Source of the DNA: Mucilaginibacter glaciei
GTDB lineage: Bacteria; Bacteroidota; Bacteroidia; Sphingobacteriales; Sphingobacteriaceae
Reading direction: 5' to 3'
Assembly: GCF_014773245.1 (NCBI RefSeq)
Contig: NZ_JACWMX010000006.1
Span: 124,001 to 188,000, forward strand
Length of the DNA stretch: 64,000 nucleotides
Positions 1 to 8,792 of the stretch are shown piece by piece; within the stretch, counting starts at the first letter, position 1; each line of letters begins with the position of its first letter. Both the position numbers and the translations under genes were made by a program. The notes under the pieces are model-generated. The model was not told the DNA's origin. It did no database searches and saw only the letters and a list, made by a program, of their open reading frames with translations.

Positions 1-64
1 TTGCCGATCATAACAGGTACTCAGTTGATCAACTGATCACCGGGAATAAATCTAATTTAGTTTA

Positions 65-571
65 ATGAGGATCAATCGTGTTTTAATGTGCCTGCTCCTG
101 CCTTTTCAGCTTTTGGCCCAAGATACTACTGCGTTTAAAAAACAAGCCATGCGCTATGCCGTGGCAACATTTGACGGCGACCATAAAACGGTAATCGAAC
201 TTACTTATCCGGTATTGATAGACCTGTCCGGCGGGCCCGAGCTTATGCAGAAACTCATTACAGATAAAATAGAAACCCTGCGCAAACGCGGCGTCACCCG
301 TTTTGACGGCACTGTAGGCTCGCCGGGTAAATTCTACAAGGCGGGGAGCCAGATCCATTGCCTCATCCCCGAATACATCATCTTTAAAATGCCTAAAGGC
401 CATTACGCAGGCCAATCGTATTTGCTGGGCGTAAGCGATGATAAAGGCAAAAAATGGAAATTTTTAGATGTGGGCAGCATGCCGCCAAACATCCTGCATA
501 AACTGCTGCCTGATTTTAATAATGAATTGGTGATACCCGAATCGCCAAAACCGGTTTATTTTGACGACTAA
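65..571 (+). CDS. Secreted protein of unknown function
   Basis: I do not recognise this 168-residue protein. Residues 1-19 have a basic start, a hydrophobic core and a likely cleavage site after LLAQ, so it is probably exported by Sec. The mature part has no membrane segment and mixes charged and hydrophobic residues like a small soluble alpha/beta domain; there are no Cys pairs or obvious catalytic motifs. The ATG is preceded by an A/T-rich stretch without a Shine-Dalgarno sequence. The amidase gene follows 54 bases downstream on the same strand, so the two could be cotranscribed, but nothing in the sequence proves a shared function. Confidence 0.75.
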   Translation: MRINRVLMCLLLPFQLLAQDTTAFKKQAMRYAVATFDGDHKTVIELTYPVLIDLSGGPELMQKLITDKIETLRKRGVTRFDGTVGSPGKFYKAGSQIHCLIPEYIIFKMPKGHYAGQSYLLGVSDDKGKKWKFLDVGSMPPNILHKLLPDFNNELVIPESPKPVYFDD

Positions 572-625
572 GTAATAACCGACTGATATTTTATTAAATT
601 GGGGTAAATTTTATCAGCCTCTTTT

Positions 626-2242
626 ATGCAACGCAGAAACTTTTTAAAAACAGGATCATTAGCCGGGTTAACCTTAACTACACTGGTAACGGCAACATCA
701 TGCAGCACACCATCGGCAGAAAACAAAACCGACGCCAACGGAAACACCATAGACGATTTTGAGCTGAACGAAGCCACGGTTGACAGTCTGCAGAAAATGA
801 TGAAGGATGGCACACACACGTCCCGAGCCATAACCGAGCGATACTTAAAAAGAATTGAGTCCATTGACAAAGCCGGCCCAAAGCTTAACGCGGTTATCGA
901 ACTGAATAAAAGCGCCTTAGATATGGCCGATGCCATGGATAAGGAACGTAAGGCTAGAAAGATCCGCGGCCCGTTACACGGCATTCCGGTACTGATCAAA
1001 GACAACATTGATACCGGCGATAACATGCATACCACCGCTGGCTCCTTAGCTTTAGGTGATCATTTTGCCAAGCAGGATGCTTTTATTGTGCATAAACTCC
1101 GCGCAGCTGGTGCCGTAATTTTAGGTAAAACCAACCTGAGCGAGTGGGCCAACTTCCGTTCATCACGCTCCACCAGCGGCTGGAGCAGCCGCGGGCTGCA
1201 AACCAAAAACCCGTATGTGTTGGACAGGAATCCAAGCGGATCGAGCGCGGGAACGGGATCAGCTGTGGCCGCTAACCTGTGCGCCATAGGCATTGGTACC
1301 GAAACGGATGGGTCGGTTGTTTCACCATCGTCGGTAAACGGTTTGGTGGGCATTAAACCTACTGTAGGCTTATTGAGCCGAACAGGAATCATCCCCATCT
1401 CCAAAACACAGGATACCGCCGGGCCGATGACCCGCACCGTAAAAGATGCGGCCATACTACTTACCGCTTTAGCCGGCATCGACCCGAAGGACAGCTACAC
1501 CCTAACCAGCAAAGCTGAAAAAGACTACACCAAATTTTTAGATGCAAACGGCTTGAAAGGTAAGCGCATCGGCGTTGAAAAATTAGAACACCCCAATGCA
1601 GGCACCGAAAAATTAATGCAGGACGCTATTGCAACGCTTAAAAAACAAGGTGCAGAGGTAGTAGAAGTAGAATTATCAAAGTTAATGAAGGAAGCCGGCG
1701 GATCAGAGTTTTTGGTGCTGCTTTACGAGTTTAAGGATGGGCTGAACCAATACCTTAGCACAGCAGGCGCCAAAGTAAAAAACTTGGAAGATGTGATTGC
1801 CTACAATAAAGCGAATGAAGACAAGGCCATGCCGTTTTTTAAACAGGAAACGCTGGAACTCGCCCAAACCAAAGGCGACCTGAACAGCAAAGAGTACCTG
1901 GACGCATTAAAAAAATCGACTGGTGTTAGCCGCGCGGCTATCGATAAAATCCTGAAAAATAATAAGCTGGACGCCATAGCCGGGCCAACCAATGGCTTTG
2001 CGGTATGTATCGACCTCATCAACGGCGATTATGACAACGGTTTCTCTTTCTCTACCCCCGCCGCAATGGCTGGTTACCCGCACATTACTGTACCGATGGG
2101 TGCCTGGCACGATTTGCCGATGGGCCTCTCCTTCTTCAGCACCGCCTGGAGTGAGGGCGAACTGATCAAAATAGGATACGCTTACGAACAGGCTTCTAAG
2201 AAACGTTTAAAGCCGGAATTTAAGACGGGGCTATTTGCGTAG
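626..2242 (+). CDS. Amidase signature family hydrolase, Tat-type lipoprotein
   Basis: A 538-residue amidase-signature enzyme, a family that hydrolyses carboxamides and includes GatA and fatty acid amide hydrolase. The catalytic triad is visible: Lys125 in VLIKDN, the cis-Ser Ser206 in PSGSSAG, and the nucleophile Ser230 in GTETDGS; the 24-residue distance between the two serines matches the family. The N-terminus has twin arginines (RRNFLK, residues 3-8), a hydrophobic stretch and a lipobox-like TATSC ending at Cys26. This suggests Tat export followed by lipidation, so the substrate would be periplasmic. It is not the GatA of tRNA amidation, because no gatB or gatC lies nearby. The substrate cannot be read from the sequence. 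Confidence 0.9.
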   Translation: MQRRNFLKTGSLAGLTLTTLVTATSCSTPSAENKTDANGNTIDDFELNEATVDSLQKMMKDGTHTSRAITERYLKRIESIDKAGPKLNAVIELNKSALDMADAMDKERKARKIRGPLHGIPVLIKDNIDTGDNMHTTAGSLALGDHFAKQDAFIVHKLRAAGAVILGKTNLSEWANFRSSRSTSGWSSRGLQTKNPYVLDRNPSGSSAGTGSAVAANLCAIGIGTETDGSVVSPSSVNGLVGIKPTVGLLSRTGIIPISKTQDTAGPMTRTVKDAAILLTALAGIDPKDSYTLTSKAEKDYTKFLDANGLKGKRIGVEKLEHPNAGTEKLMQDAIATLKKQGAEVVEVELSKLMKEAGGSEFLVLLYEFKDGLNQYLSTAGAKVKNLEDVIAYNKANEDKAMPFFKQETLELAQTKGDLNSKEYLDALKKSTGVSRAAIDKILKNNKLDAIAGPTNGFAVCIDLINGDYDNGFSFSTPAAMAGYPHITVPMGAWHDLPMGLSFFSTAWSEGELIKIGYAYEQASKKRLKPEFKTGLFA

Positions 2243-2248
2243 TAAATG

Positions 2249-2334
2249 TGTCATTGCGAGCGATAGCGCGGCAACCTCAGAGGACAAGCGGGCATGCTGA
2301 GATTTCCACATCGCTACGCTTCCTCGCAATGACA
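2249..2334. repeat. Palindromic intergenic repeat, family A copy 1
   Basis: The outer arms TGTCATTGCGAG and CTCGCAATGACA are perfect inverted complements and enclose a spacer with further partial pairing. The element begins seven bases after the amidase stop and fills most of the gap before the SDR gene. The second copy at 7622-7707 shares the outer arms, a GGCAA-type segment and the word GTCCTCTGAG (here as its complement CTCAGAGGAC). Confidence 0.8.
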
Positions 2335-2448
2335 TAGTTTAACACCCTCCTCACATTCCGAAGGTGACACCATTTTATCCGATGTTGATACCATTTTTTG
2401 AGCAGCTTGATGATGCACCTTTGTACCATCATCTAAAACAAACAAAAA

Positions 2449-3213
2449 ATGGAACCGACAAACAAAATTGCATTGATAACAGGCAGCAGCAGGGGCCTTG
2501 GTAGAAACGCCGCGTTAAAATTAGCACATAAGGGTAATGATGTGATTATCACTTACCGCAGTAAAAAGGAAGAGGCAGACGAGGTAGTAAAAGAAATTGA
2601 ATCATTAGGCTTACGCGCTGCTACTTTACAGTTAGATACCGGCGTAGTATCAACTTTCGCGGCGTTTAAAGATGAATTAACAGCAGTATTAAAGCAAAAA
2701 TGGAACAGGGATACTTTCGACTTCCTGATCAACAATGCCGGTATAGATGCCGCATCGCCATTTGCCCAAACTACCGAAGAAGATTTTGATAACCTTTTTA
2801 ACGTACATTTTAAAGGCGTCTACTTTTTAACCCAAACCCTGCTCACCACCATTGCCGATGGTGGCCGCATCATCAACCTGTCAACAGGTTTAACCCGTTT
2901 TGCTACGCCGGGTTATGCGGCTTATGCGTCTATGAAGGGCGCTATCGAGGTATTTACCAAATATCTGGCTAAAGAATTAGGTAGCCGGGGCATTGCGGCA
3001 AACCTGGTTGCACCCGGCATTATCGAAACCGACTTTACCAAAAGGGCGTTCGATAGCCACCCCGGCATGCATGATTTTATCTCGTCAATCACCGCTTTAG
3101 GCCGCCCGGGCCAGCCGGATGATATAGGCGGTGTGATTGCCTTTTTATGCAGCGAAGATGCCCGCTGGATCAACGCGCAACGCATCGAAGCTTCGGGCGG
3201 TATGTTCTTGTAG
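2449..3213 (+). CDS. SDR family NAD(P)-dependent oxidoreductase
   Basis: A 254-residue classical short-chain dehydrogenase/reductase. The Rossmann glycine motif TGSSRGLG is at residues 11-18, the NNAG motif at 95-98, the catalytic Ser145, and the YxxxK pair Tyr159/Lys163. The C-terminal GRPGQPDDIGG stretch and the terminal SGGMFL are typical of the FabG-like branch. Tyr36-Arg37-Ser38 after the second beta strand suggests NADP(H), which is an inference. No fatty-acid genes are nearby, so a stand-alone reductase of unknown substrate is more likely than the housekeeping FabG. A promoter-like CACCTTTG at 2416-2423 (one mismatch to TAnnTTTG) lies 25 bases before the ATG. Confidence 0.9.
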   Translation: MEPTNKIALITGSSRGLGRNAALKLAHKGNDVIITYRSKKEEADEVVKEIESLGLRAATLQLDTGVVSTFAAFKDELTAVLKQKWNRDTFDFLINNAGIDAASPFAQTTEEDFDNLFNVHFKGVYFLTQTLLTTIADGGRIINLSTGLTRFATPGYAAYASMKGAIEVFTKYLAKELGSRGIAANLVAPGIIETDFTKRAFDSHPGMHDFISSITALGRPGQPDDIGGVIAFLCSEDARWINAQRIEASGGMFL

Positions 3214-3325
3214 TACCAACCGAATTTAAAAAGAGGGATGTTGCTATAACTACCCCTCCTTTTTTGATTTTATTGCCAGGGTAATTTAAAAAAGCGCCGA
3301 TAAACGGTAACTTGCAATGTTTTAA

Positions 3326-4252
3326 ATGATCATTATGGAATTTGGCCGTGTACCCGATGAGCAAATAAGCAGTGTAGATTTCCGCTTACCTGCTAACCCT
3401 CAATTTACTATAGACACCCTCGCTGCTGCCGATAAAAACAAGCCTTTGCAGGTGCATGTAGGTTGTGCCAAATGGGGCCGTAAGGAATGGGTGGGCCAGA
3501 TTTATCCGCTAAAAACCAAAGACGCCAACTTTTTGGATGAGTACGTGAAGCATTTTAACTGCATTGAGTTAAATGCCACGTTTTACCAGGTCTACGGCCC
3601 GGAAACCATTGCCAAATGGAAACTGAAGGCAGATACCAATCCCGACTTTAAATTTTGCCCTAAATTTTCGCAAAGTATCAGCCACATCCGCAGGTTAAAA
3701 AATGCAGATGACATTACTACTCAGTATTATGAGGGCATCATGGCGTTCGGCGAAAAGCTGGGGCCTTTGTTTTTGCAGTTGAGCGATAATTTTACACTCA
3801 AAAGCCTGCCCGAACTGACCGCCTACCTTGAGAAATTGCCTACCGATGTGCCCGTATATGTGGAGTTAAGGCATAAAGATTGGTTTGCTGTTCCCGAAAA
3901 TAAGGAAGCTGCTTTTAATCTTTTTAAACGCCTCAATATCGGCTCAATCATTACCGATGCGTCGGGCCGGAGGGATGTGGTACACATGATGCTGCCCACC
4001 CCAAGCGCATTTATCCGCTTTGTTGGTAACGGCTTGCACCCTACCGATTATGTGAGGTGTGACGAGTGGGTGGATAAAATTGTGGAATGGAAGGATATGG
4101 GCTTGCAAAACTTATGGTTTTTTATGCACCAGCACGATGAACGCTACTCGCCCGAGTTATGCGACTATGTGATTGAACAACTAAATAAGAAGCTAAATAT
4201 CAACGTACACCGCCCGCAATTTATTGGTAAGCAAAAGGATTTGTTTGGATAA
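3326..4252 (+). CDS. DUF72 domain protein
   Basis: A 308-residue member of the DUF72 (YecE-like) family, which has a TIM-barrel-like fold and no firmly known activity. The diagnostic start of the domain, VGCAKWGRKEWVGQIYP, is at about residues 45-61, followed by FNCIELNATFYQ, the KFCPKFSQSISH segment and a conserved VPVYVELRHKDWF stretch. A second in-frame ATG lies nine bases downstream at 3335 and could be the true start. The gene converges on the pspC-like gene, with a family B palindromic repeat between them. Confidence 0.9.
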   Translation: MIIMEFGRVPDEQISSVDFRLPANPQFTIDTLAAADKNKPLQVHVGCAKWGRKEWVGQIYPLKTKDANFLDEYVKHFNCIELNATFYQVYGPETIAKWKLKADTNPDFKFCPKFSQSISHIRRLKNADDITTQYYEGIMAFGEKLGPLFLQLSDNFTLKSLPELTAYLEKLPTDVPVYVELRHKDWFAVPENKEAAFNLFKRLNIGSIITDASGRRDVVHMMLPTPSAFIRFVGNGLHPTDYVRCDEWVDKIVEWKDMGLQNLWFFMHQHDERYSPELCDYVIEQLNKKLNINVHRPQFIGKQKDLFG

Positions 4253-4264
4253 AATGACTCACGC

Positions 4265-4367
4265 TGTCATTTCGAGGGAAGCGTAGCGACGAGAAATCCT
4301 CTGTGAATGAAAGGTGTAGATATTGCTCTGGAAGAGGATTTCTCCTCGTTCCTCGTTCGAAATGACA
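4265..4367. repeat. Palindromic intergenic repeat, family B copy 1
   Basis: The outer arms TGTCATTTCGA and TCGAAATGACA are perfect inverted complements. Internal segments GAGAAATCCTC and GAGGATTTCTC also pair, so the transcript of either strand would form a long hairpin. It lies between the convergent DUF72 and PspC genes. Copies 2 and 3 are at 10841-10961 and 10983-11124. Confidence 0.85.
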
Positions 4368-4386
4368 ATTTGAATGATACTTCTAA

Positions 4387-4602
4387 TTACCTGTAATAAG
4401 TATGCTGGCGCTTAATGTAGTTCCTCAGATCGAGCACTATGCCTGCAAAGAAGTAAAATATCAGCGGGAAGCCGACTGCTAAAAACGAGGTATAAATAAA
4501 AAACAAGCGGATTTTGGAGATCGAGATATTAAAACGCTCGCCAAGGTAAGTGCATACCCCAAAAGAGTAACGCTCAAAAAAGGTGAAGATCCGTTGTAAC
4601 AT
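4387..4602 (-). CDS. PspC domain protein
   Basis: A 71-residue protein that is almost only a PspC domain. The first half (ERYSFGVCTYLGERFNIS) is the cytosolic part typical of the family, and residues about 31-58 form one hydrophobic segment that spans or re-enters the inner membrane. PspC proteins are tied to envelope-stress responses, but no pspA or pspB is nearby. The stop codon of the upstream DUF2851 gene lies one base before this start codon on the minus strand, so the two genes are very probably cotranscribed. Confidence 0.85.
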   Translation of the reverse strand: MLQRIFTFFERYSFGVCTYLGERFNISISKIRLFFIYTSFLAVGFPLIFYFFAGIVLDLRNYIKRQHTYYR

Positions 4603-4603
4603 A

Positions 4604-5890
4604 TCAAGCGGGTTTTAGTATTTTAATTCCAACGCCACATTGCAGGCATTTCTTATGATCGCAGTAGTTATTTTTTAGCTCCAACAAAGCCTGCGATTCA
4701 AAGGCTGTGTTTATTTTCAGTCCTAAGTTAGCAAAATCTGCGGTTATATTATTTTGCTCGCCCGGAATATTTTCTAACAACTTTAACGCACGGCTTATAA
4801 AATATTGTTGTTGCAGGTGCCGGCCATAACTAAAAAGAAACAATGCAACCGTATTCAGCAATATAGTGTCAACTGACGAGGCACCTAAATGTTTGCCCGC
4901 AGGTTTTGACTCCTTATCAAACCTGTAATGTGTTTCCCAGTAAGGGTTTACCTGTAAATTGCTAAATAGATCGCGCAATTGTTTTACTTCTTTCGTTTCG
5001 AGTATCTTACTGAACAAATGGTTGCTCTGTACCACCAAAGCAGCAAACTGCGCCAGCCGGATAGTTGGGAAGTTCTGCGGCCTCATCCGCAGGAACTTCC
5101 AAAGGTGGTTCTCTATCGGTGTAAGGCTAAACTTTTTCTGTAGGAACTCATACTCGTTTTTTAGCTTCTGCGGATATTCATCGGCAAAGTCTTCATTCAA
5201 AAAACCTGCCTGCCCAAATATCAGTGCCTCTATCTGCATCGGGCTGTTTTTATGTTTACCCAAAATACTTTGCGGCAACGATTTGGCCATCAGCTCGAAA
5301 GGCAATGCATTCGTTTTGAACCCGAAATTAGCCGCCAGGAATTGGTAAAAAGTTTCTTCCCAATCACCTCGGTTTTGGTTGAGGGCGGCGATGACTGTCT
5401 CCGACCTTTTCTCTAAACGCTCTACCAAGATCCGGGTGAGCCAATTTTCCATCGTAAGGCCATCTACTTTTGCGATGCTGGCTTCGCAGGGGATAATGGT
5501 TTGCGTCCCGAATACCAGGTTATGGTAACGATTATACAGGTCGGGGTTAATACGGTCTTTCAATTCCAGCGTGGGTACACGTTTGCCATCCTTACGGATC
5601 AGCGGCTCGTCATCGCGGTAAACCACATGCAGGATCACATTATCGTAAGCATTATCTGTAGTGTGGCCGTGGCGCTGCCAGTCGGATGATGATAAATGCA
5701 GCTCGGCATTCCCCGCCCAGGTGGTCTCGCCTATCCGGATGCGGGCATTCTGGAAATCGGGCCCGGCATGGGTGTTATGCAATCCTGCCGAGTAAACCTC
5801 CAACTCTTCGCCCTCGGTAGTTTGCAGGTTCAGCCTGTCGAACAGGCGAAACTTCCATACGTAGTGCAAAAAATCTTCGGTGAAAAGCAT
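4604..5890 (-). CDS. DUF2851 family protein
   Basis: A 428-residue DUF2851 protein, a family found mainly in Bacteroidota and without a known function. The recognisable N-terminal part includes YVWKFRLFD, the GLHNTHAGPDFQNARI stretch, and WAGNAELHLSSSDWQRHGH at about residues 57-75. The C-terminus contains Cys-rich CDHKKCLQCGVG, a possible metal-binding tail. No signal peptide or membrane segment is seen. It is the first gene of a two-gene unit with the PspC gene (one base apart). Confidence 0.85.
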   Translation of the reverse strand: MLFTEDFLHYVWKFRLFDRLNLQTTEGEELEVYSAGLHNTHAGPDFQNARIRIGETTWAGNAELHLSSSDWQRHGHTTDNAYDNVILHVVYRDDEPLIRKDGKRVPTLELKDRINPDLYNRYHNLVFGTQTIIPCEASIAKVDGLTMENWLTRILVERLEKRSETVIAALNQNRGDWEETFYQFLAANFGFKTNALPFELMAKSLPQSILGKHKNSPMQIEALIFGQAGFLNEDFADEYPQKLKNEYEFLQKKFSLTPIENHLWKFLRMRPQNFPTIRLAQFAALVVQSNHLFSKILETKEVKQLRDLFSNLQVNPYWETHYRFDKESKPAGKHLGASSVDTILLNTVALFLFSYGRHLQQQYFISRALKLLENIPGEQNNITADFANLGLKINTAFESQALLELKNNYCDHKKCLQCGVGIKILKPA

Positions 5891-6301
5891 GATGTAAGTT
5901 AGGGAAGAATGGGACTAAAACAAATAGCTAATAAAAATTATTGCAGTTCGTTTAAGCGCGTCGTTGCGACGTACGAAGCAATCCCCGATTTGATTAGTGC
6001 TCCGTTAGTAATGGTTTTGCTATTTAAACAGTCAGTGGATGTTCATTTTTTCGTGTTTTAATTTTTCTATTAGGTACACAAGAGGGCTTCGCCGTTCTTT
6101 TTCCGCAAAAAAGAAACGAACCAAAGAAAACTGCCGGCTTGGTAACACTCTTTGAAAGTAAGTGAGTTTTCAGTGCCTGTGATAACCGTGTGTTACGCTA
6201 TGCCGGATTTATGAGCTAATCGTTCCGTCTGTCAAGCTCGCCTACCTGCTTTACCAAACCTCTACAAATTTACCTATCTTGCTGACTCCAATCCACTATC
6301 C
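5891..6301. other. 411-base gap with degenerate repeat remnants
   Basis: This divergent gap between the DUF2851 and transporter genes holds no convincing gene. Around 5959-5988 there is a degenerate match to one arm of repeat family A (GTCGTTGCGACGTACGAAGCAATCCCC). At 6081-6131 there is an A-rich AAGAAACGAACCAAAGAAAA stretch of the kind dispersed in Sphingobacteriaceae genomes. Both promoters must lie here, but I could not find a clean TAnnTTTG box for either gene. Confidence 0.5.
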
Positions 6302-7606
6302 ATGACCATTTCCAACATCGCCGAAACCCAAACCACCCAAAGCCGTGTATGGTCGATTGTTGGCGGGTCGTTAGGGAATTTGGTAGAGTGGTACGACTGG
6401 TATGTTTACTCGGCCTTTTCGCTATACTTTGCCGGGGCATTCTTCCCGAAGAGCAACCCTACCGCGCAACTGTTGAATACGGCGGGCATCTTTGCCATAG
6501 GCTTTTTAATGCGGCCCATTGGCGGCTGGCTAATGGGGACATTTGCCGATAAACACGGGCGCAAAAAGGCTTTGACTTTTTCCGTTTTGCTGATGAGTGC
6601 CGGCTCGTTGATCATTTGCATCACGCCCGATTTTAAACACATCGGCATTGCCGCCCCTATCCTGCTGGTGCTGGCGCGAATTGTACAGGGTTTAAGCGTT
6701 GGCGGCGAATACGGCACCAGCGCTACCTACCTCAGCGAAATGGCCACCAAAAAAAACCGCGGTTTTTATTCCAGCTTCCAATATGTTACGCTGATTATGG
6801 GGCAGTTGCTTGCATTAGCGGTGCTGATATTATTACAGCGCGTATTCCTGACAGAAACGCAATTGTACAGCTGGGGCTGGCGCATCCCCTTCGGCATTGG
6901 CGCGGCACTGGCCATTATCGTGATGTATTTGAGGAGGAGCCTACAGGAGTCTGTCGACCTGGATAAAAAGGGCGATACCCATCACAGTGCCCGCGGCTCA
7001 CTAAAGGCACTGGCCGAGCACCCTAAAGCGGTACTGACTGTTATCGGATTAACTATTGGCGGTACGGTTGCGTTTTATACGTTTACTACCTACATGCAAA
7101 AGTTTTTGGTGAATACCAACGGTTTCAGCAAGAACGAAGCCACACTGATATCAACGCTCACTCTTGTTGTTTTTATGCTCATCCAGCCATTGTACGGCCT
7201 CCTTTCGGACAAGGTAGGCCGCAAGCCGATGCTCAAAGTATTCGGCATCCTGGGCACACTGACTACTATCCCTATCCTTACCTATTTAAGCGCAACACAT
7301 AACTTCTGGGTGGCCTTCGGGCTTATCATGCTGGCGCTGCTCATCATAAGTAACTATACCTCTATCAATGCGGTGGTAAAAGCCGAACTCTTCCCGGCTC
7401 ATATCAGGGCTTTGGGCGTGGGTTTCCCCTATGCCATCGCGGTATCGGCATTTGGCGGCTCGGCAGAATACCTTGCGTTGCTATTTAAGCAAAACGGCCA
7501 CGAAGAATGGTTTTATTGGTACGTAACGGGCTGCATAGCCATATCGTTACTAGTTTACACTACCATAATTGATACGCAGAAGCATTCGAAGATAGAGGGA
7601 GAGTAG
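6302..7606 (+). CDS. MFS transporter, metabolite:proton symporter type
   Basis: A 434-residue inner-membrane transporter with about 12 hydrophobic segments. LGNLVEWYDWYVYS at residues 24-37 is the start typical of the metabolite:H+ symporter subfamily (relatives of KgtP and ProP). The loop between helices 2 and 3 carries GTFADKHGRKKA at residues 79-90, and a second copy YGLLSDKVGRKPM lies near residue 300, as expected for two-fold MFS symmetry. Likely substrates are dicarboxylates, other organic acids or betaine-like solutes; the sequence does not decide. It stands alone, converging on the DUF1345 gene. Confidence 0.9.
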   Translation: MTISNIAETQTTQSRVWSIVGGSLGNLVEWYDWYVYSAFSLYFAGAFFPKSNPTAQLLNTAGIFAIGFLMRPIGGWLMGTFADKHGRKKALTFSVLLMSAGSLIICITPDFKHIGIAAPILLVLARIVQGLSVGGEYGTSATYLSEMATKKNRGFYSSFQYVTLIMGQLLALAVLILLQRVFLTETQLYSWGWRIPFGIGAALAIIVMYLRRSLQESVDLDKKGDTHHSARGSLKALAEHPKAVLTVIGLTIGGTVAFYTFTTYMQKFLVNTNGFSKNEATLISTLTLVVFMLIQPLYGLLSDKVGRKPMLKVFGILGTLTTIPILTYLSATHNFWVAFGLIMLALLIISNYTSINAVVKAELFPAHIRALGVGFPYAIAVSAFGGSAEYLALLFKQNGHEEWFYWYVTGCIAISLLVYTTIIDTQKHSKIEGE

Positions 7607-7621
7607 AATATTTTATTTCTG

Positions 7622-7707
7622 TGTTATTGCGAGGAGTGATAACGGCGTGGCAATCTTAGCATATCCGCTTGTCCTCTGAGATTGCCACGCTATCGCTCGC
7701 AATGACA
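7622..7707. repeat. Palindromic intergenic repeat, family A copy 2
   Basis: The outer arms TGTTATTGCGAG and CTCGCAATGACA pair with one G-T type mismatch; inner segments GCGTGGCAATCT and AGATTGCCACGC pair perfectly. The element starts 15 bases after the transporter stop and ends 20 bases before the DUF1345 stop, so it fills a convergent gap and could end transcription from both sides. Confidence 0.85.
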
Positions 7708-7727
7708 TGTTTTATTTGATCTCACGA

Positions 7728-8444
7728 CTATTTCGATACCAGCCCAGATATGATATTGATACTCAACGCCACAATAGCGGTATTGAACGCGAAGGAAATG
7801 AGCCCGTGCGCCCAGGCAATGCGGCGGATCTGTTTAGAAGAGATCTCGACATCTGATACCTGGAACGTCATCCCCAACACGAACGAGAAGTAAACAAAAT
7901 CCATATAGTCGGGCTCTTTGTCATCACCGGGGAATTCCAAACCACCAGCAAATTTGCGGTTGCCTTTATCTACGCTATAATATAAGTGTGCATAGCGCAT
8001 CGTATAAATGGTATGCACCATCCACCAGGATGTAATAACCGCCCCCATGGCCAGGATAACGTAACCAGCCACTTTCTCCTCCGATTCCCCTTTGGATGAT
8101 TTAAGCAGCAGAAAAATAGCCAGCAAACTTACCAGCGAAGCTGTGAGTACAAACAAGGTGATCAAATAACGGCTGGAATCTTCCAGACTGGCAATTTTAC
8201 GGATATCCTTTGGGTGCGCCCACAGGATCACTATCCAACTTAAAATGATGATGGTTAAAGAAAAGCCTATCCAGGTAACTAATGCAAGCGCAGGTATAGA
8301 TTGCATATGCCTGTTCAAAACAAAAGTGACGGCTGCTACAACCAACGCTATCGTAAAGCGTGTGTGCGCCTCCATCCGGAAGAAAAAATGCTTTTTAGGG
8401 TCGGCTACTGGTTTCATTTTTATAAGTACTTGGTCGATAGACAA
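7728..8444 (-). CDS. DUF1345 integral membrane protein
   Basis: A 238-residue membrane protein of the DUF1345 family (function unknown). Five hydrophobic segments are visible, at about residues 29-49, 55-75, 93-112, 124-145 and 208-234. The family signature DFVYFSFVLGMTFQVSDVEIS is at about residues 182-202. The N-terminus MSIDQVLIKMKPVADPKKHFF is cytosolic by the positive-inside rule. The ywbE gene lies 46 bases upstream on the same strand, so they may share a transcript. Confidence 0.85.
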   Translation of the reverse strand: MSIDQVLIKMKPVADPKKHFFFRMEAHTRFTIALVVAAVTFVLNRHMQSIPALALVTWIGFSLTIIILSWIVILWAHPKDIRKIASLEDSSRYLITLFVLTASLVSLLAIFLLLKSSKGESEEKVAGYVILAMGAVITSWWMVHTIYTMRYAHLYYSVDKGNRKFAGGLEFPGDDKEPDYMDFVYFSFVLGMTFQVSDVEISSKQIRRIAWAHGLISFAFNTAIVALSINIISGLVSK

Positions 8445-8490
8445 CAGACCATGGTATTTGTTTTAATATCGACTATAGCTTATAGACCAA

Positions 8491-8691
8491 TTAATCTTCT
8501 TCAACTATCTCGGCAACACGGCCTACCTGGCCGTCTTCCAAACGTACCTTAATTCCGCGGGAATGAAAAGAGCTGCTGGTTAGCAAATCTTTTACAAAGC
8601 CCCGCGTTAATTTACCGCTGCGCTGATCTTTCTTCAGTATGATATCTACCTCCAAACCGGGGTATATGTCTGCTCTGTTTTGTCCGTTCAT
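8491..8691 (-). CDS. ywbE: YwbE family protein
   Basis: A 66-residue protein of the YwbE (DUF2196) family. The whole protein fits the family: an N-terminal NRADIYPGLEVDIILKKDQR followed by GKLTRGFVKDLLT and a C-terminal GIKVRLEDGQVGRVAEI. This is a small beta-rich fold whose function is not known. argH ends 77 bases upstream on the same strand, with a repeat element between. The acidic terminal IVEED is typical of Bacteroidota copies. Confidence 0.85.
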   Translation of the reverse strand: MNGQNRADIYPGLEVDIILKKDQRSGKLTRGFVKDLLTSSSFHSRGIKVRLEDGQVGRVAEIVEED

Positions 8692-8699
8692 GATTTTAT

Positions 8700-8792
8700 G
8701 GAGTCCGGACGTCTGAAGACGGAAAGTCCGGAAGATTACATTTATAATTTTGTGTTTGCTTTTCGGACTTACCGACTTTCGGACTTACCGAC
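8700..8792. repeat. AGTCCGGA-type repeat that runs into the argH 3' end
   Basis: The right half is a perfect tandem duplication of a 16-base unit (TTTCGGACTTACCGAC) at 8761-8776 and 8777-8792. The left half, 8700-8732, carries two AGTCCGGA words in inverted orientation and a GTCTGAAGAC palindrome. The argH stop codon (8769-8771) and its last codons lie inside the tandem part, so the repeat supplies the C-terminal residues of ArgH. Confidence 0.75.

Noticed and set aside
626..2242. GatA of the Asp/Glu-tRNA amidotransferase
   Set aside because: It carries an export signal and no gatB or gatC is nearby; the amidase-signature triad is shared by many other amidases.
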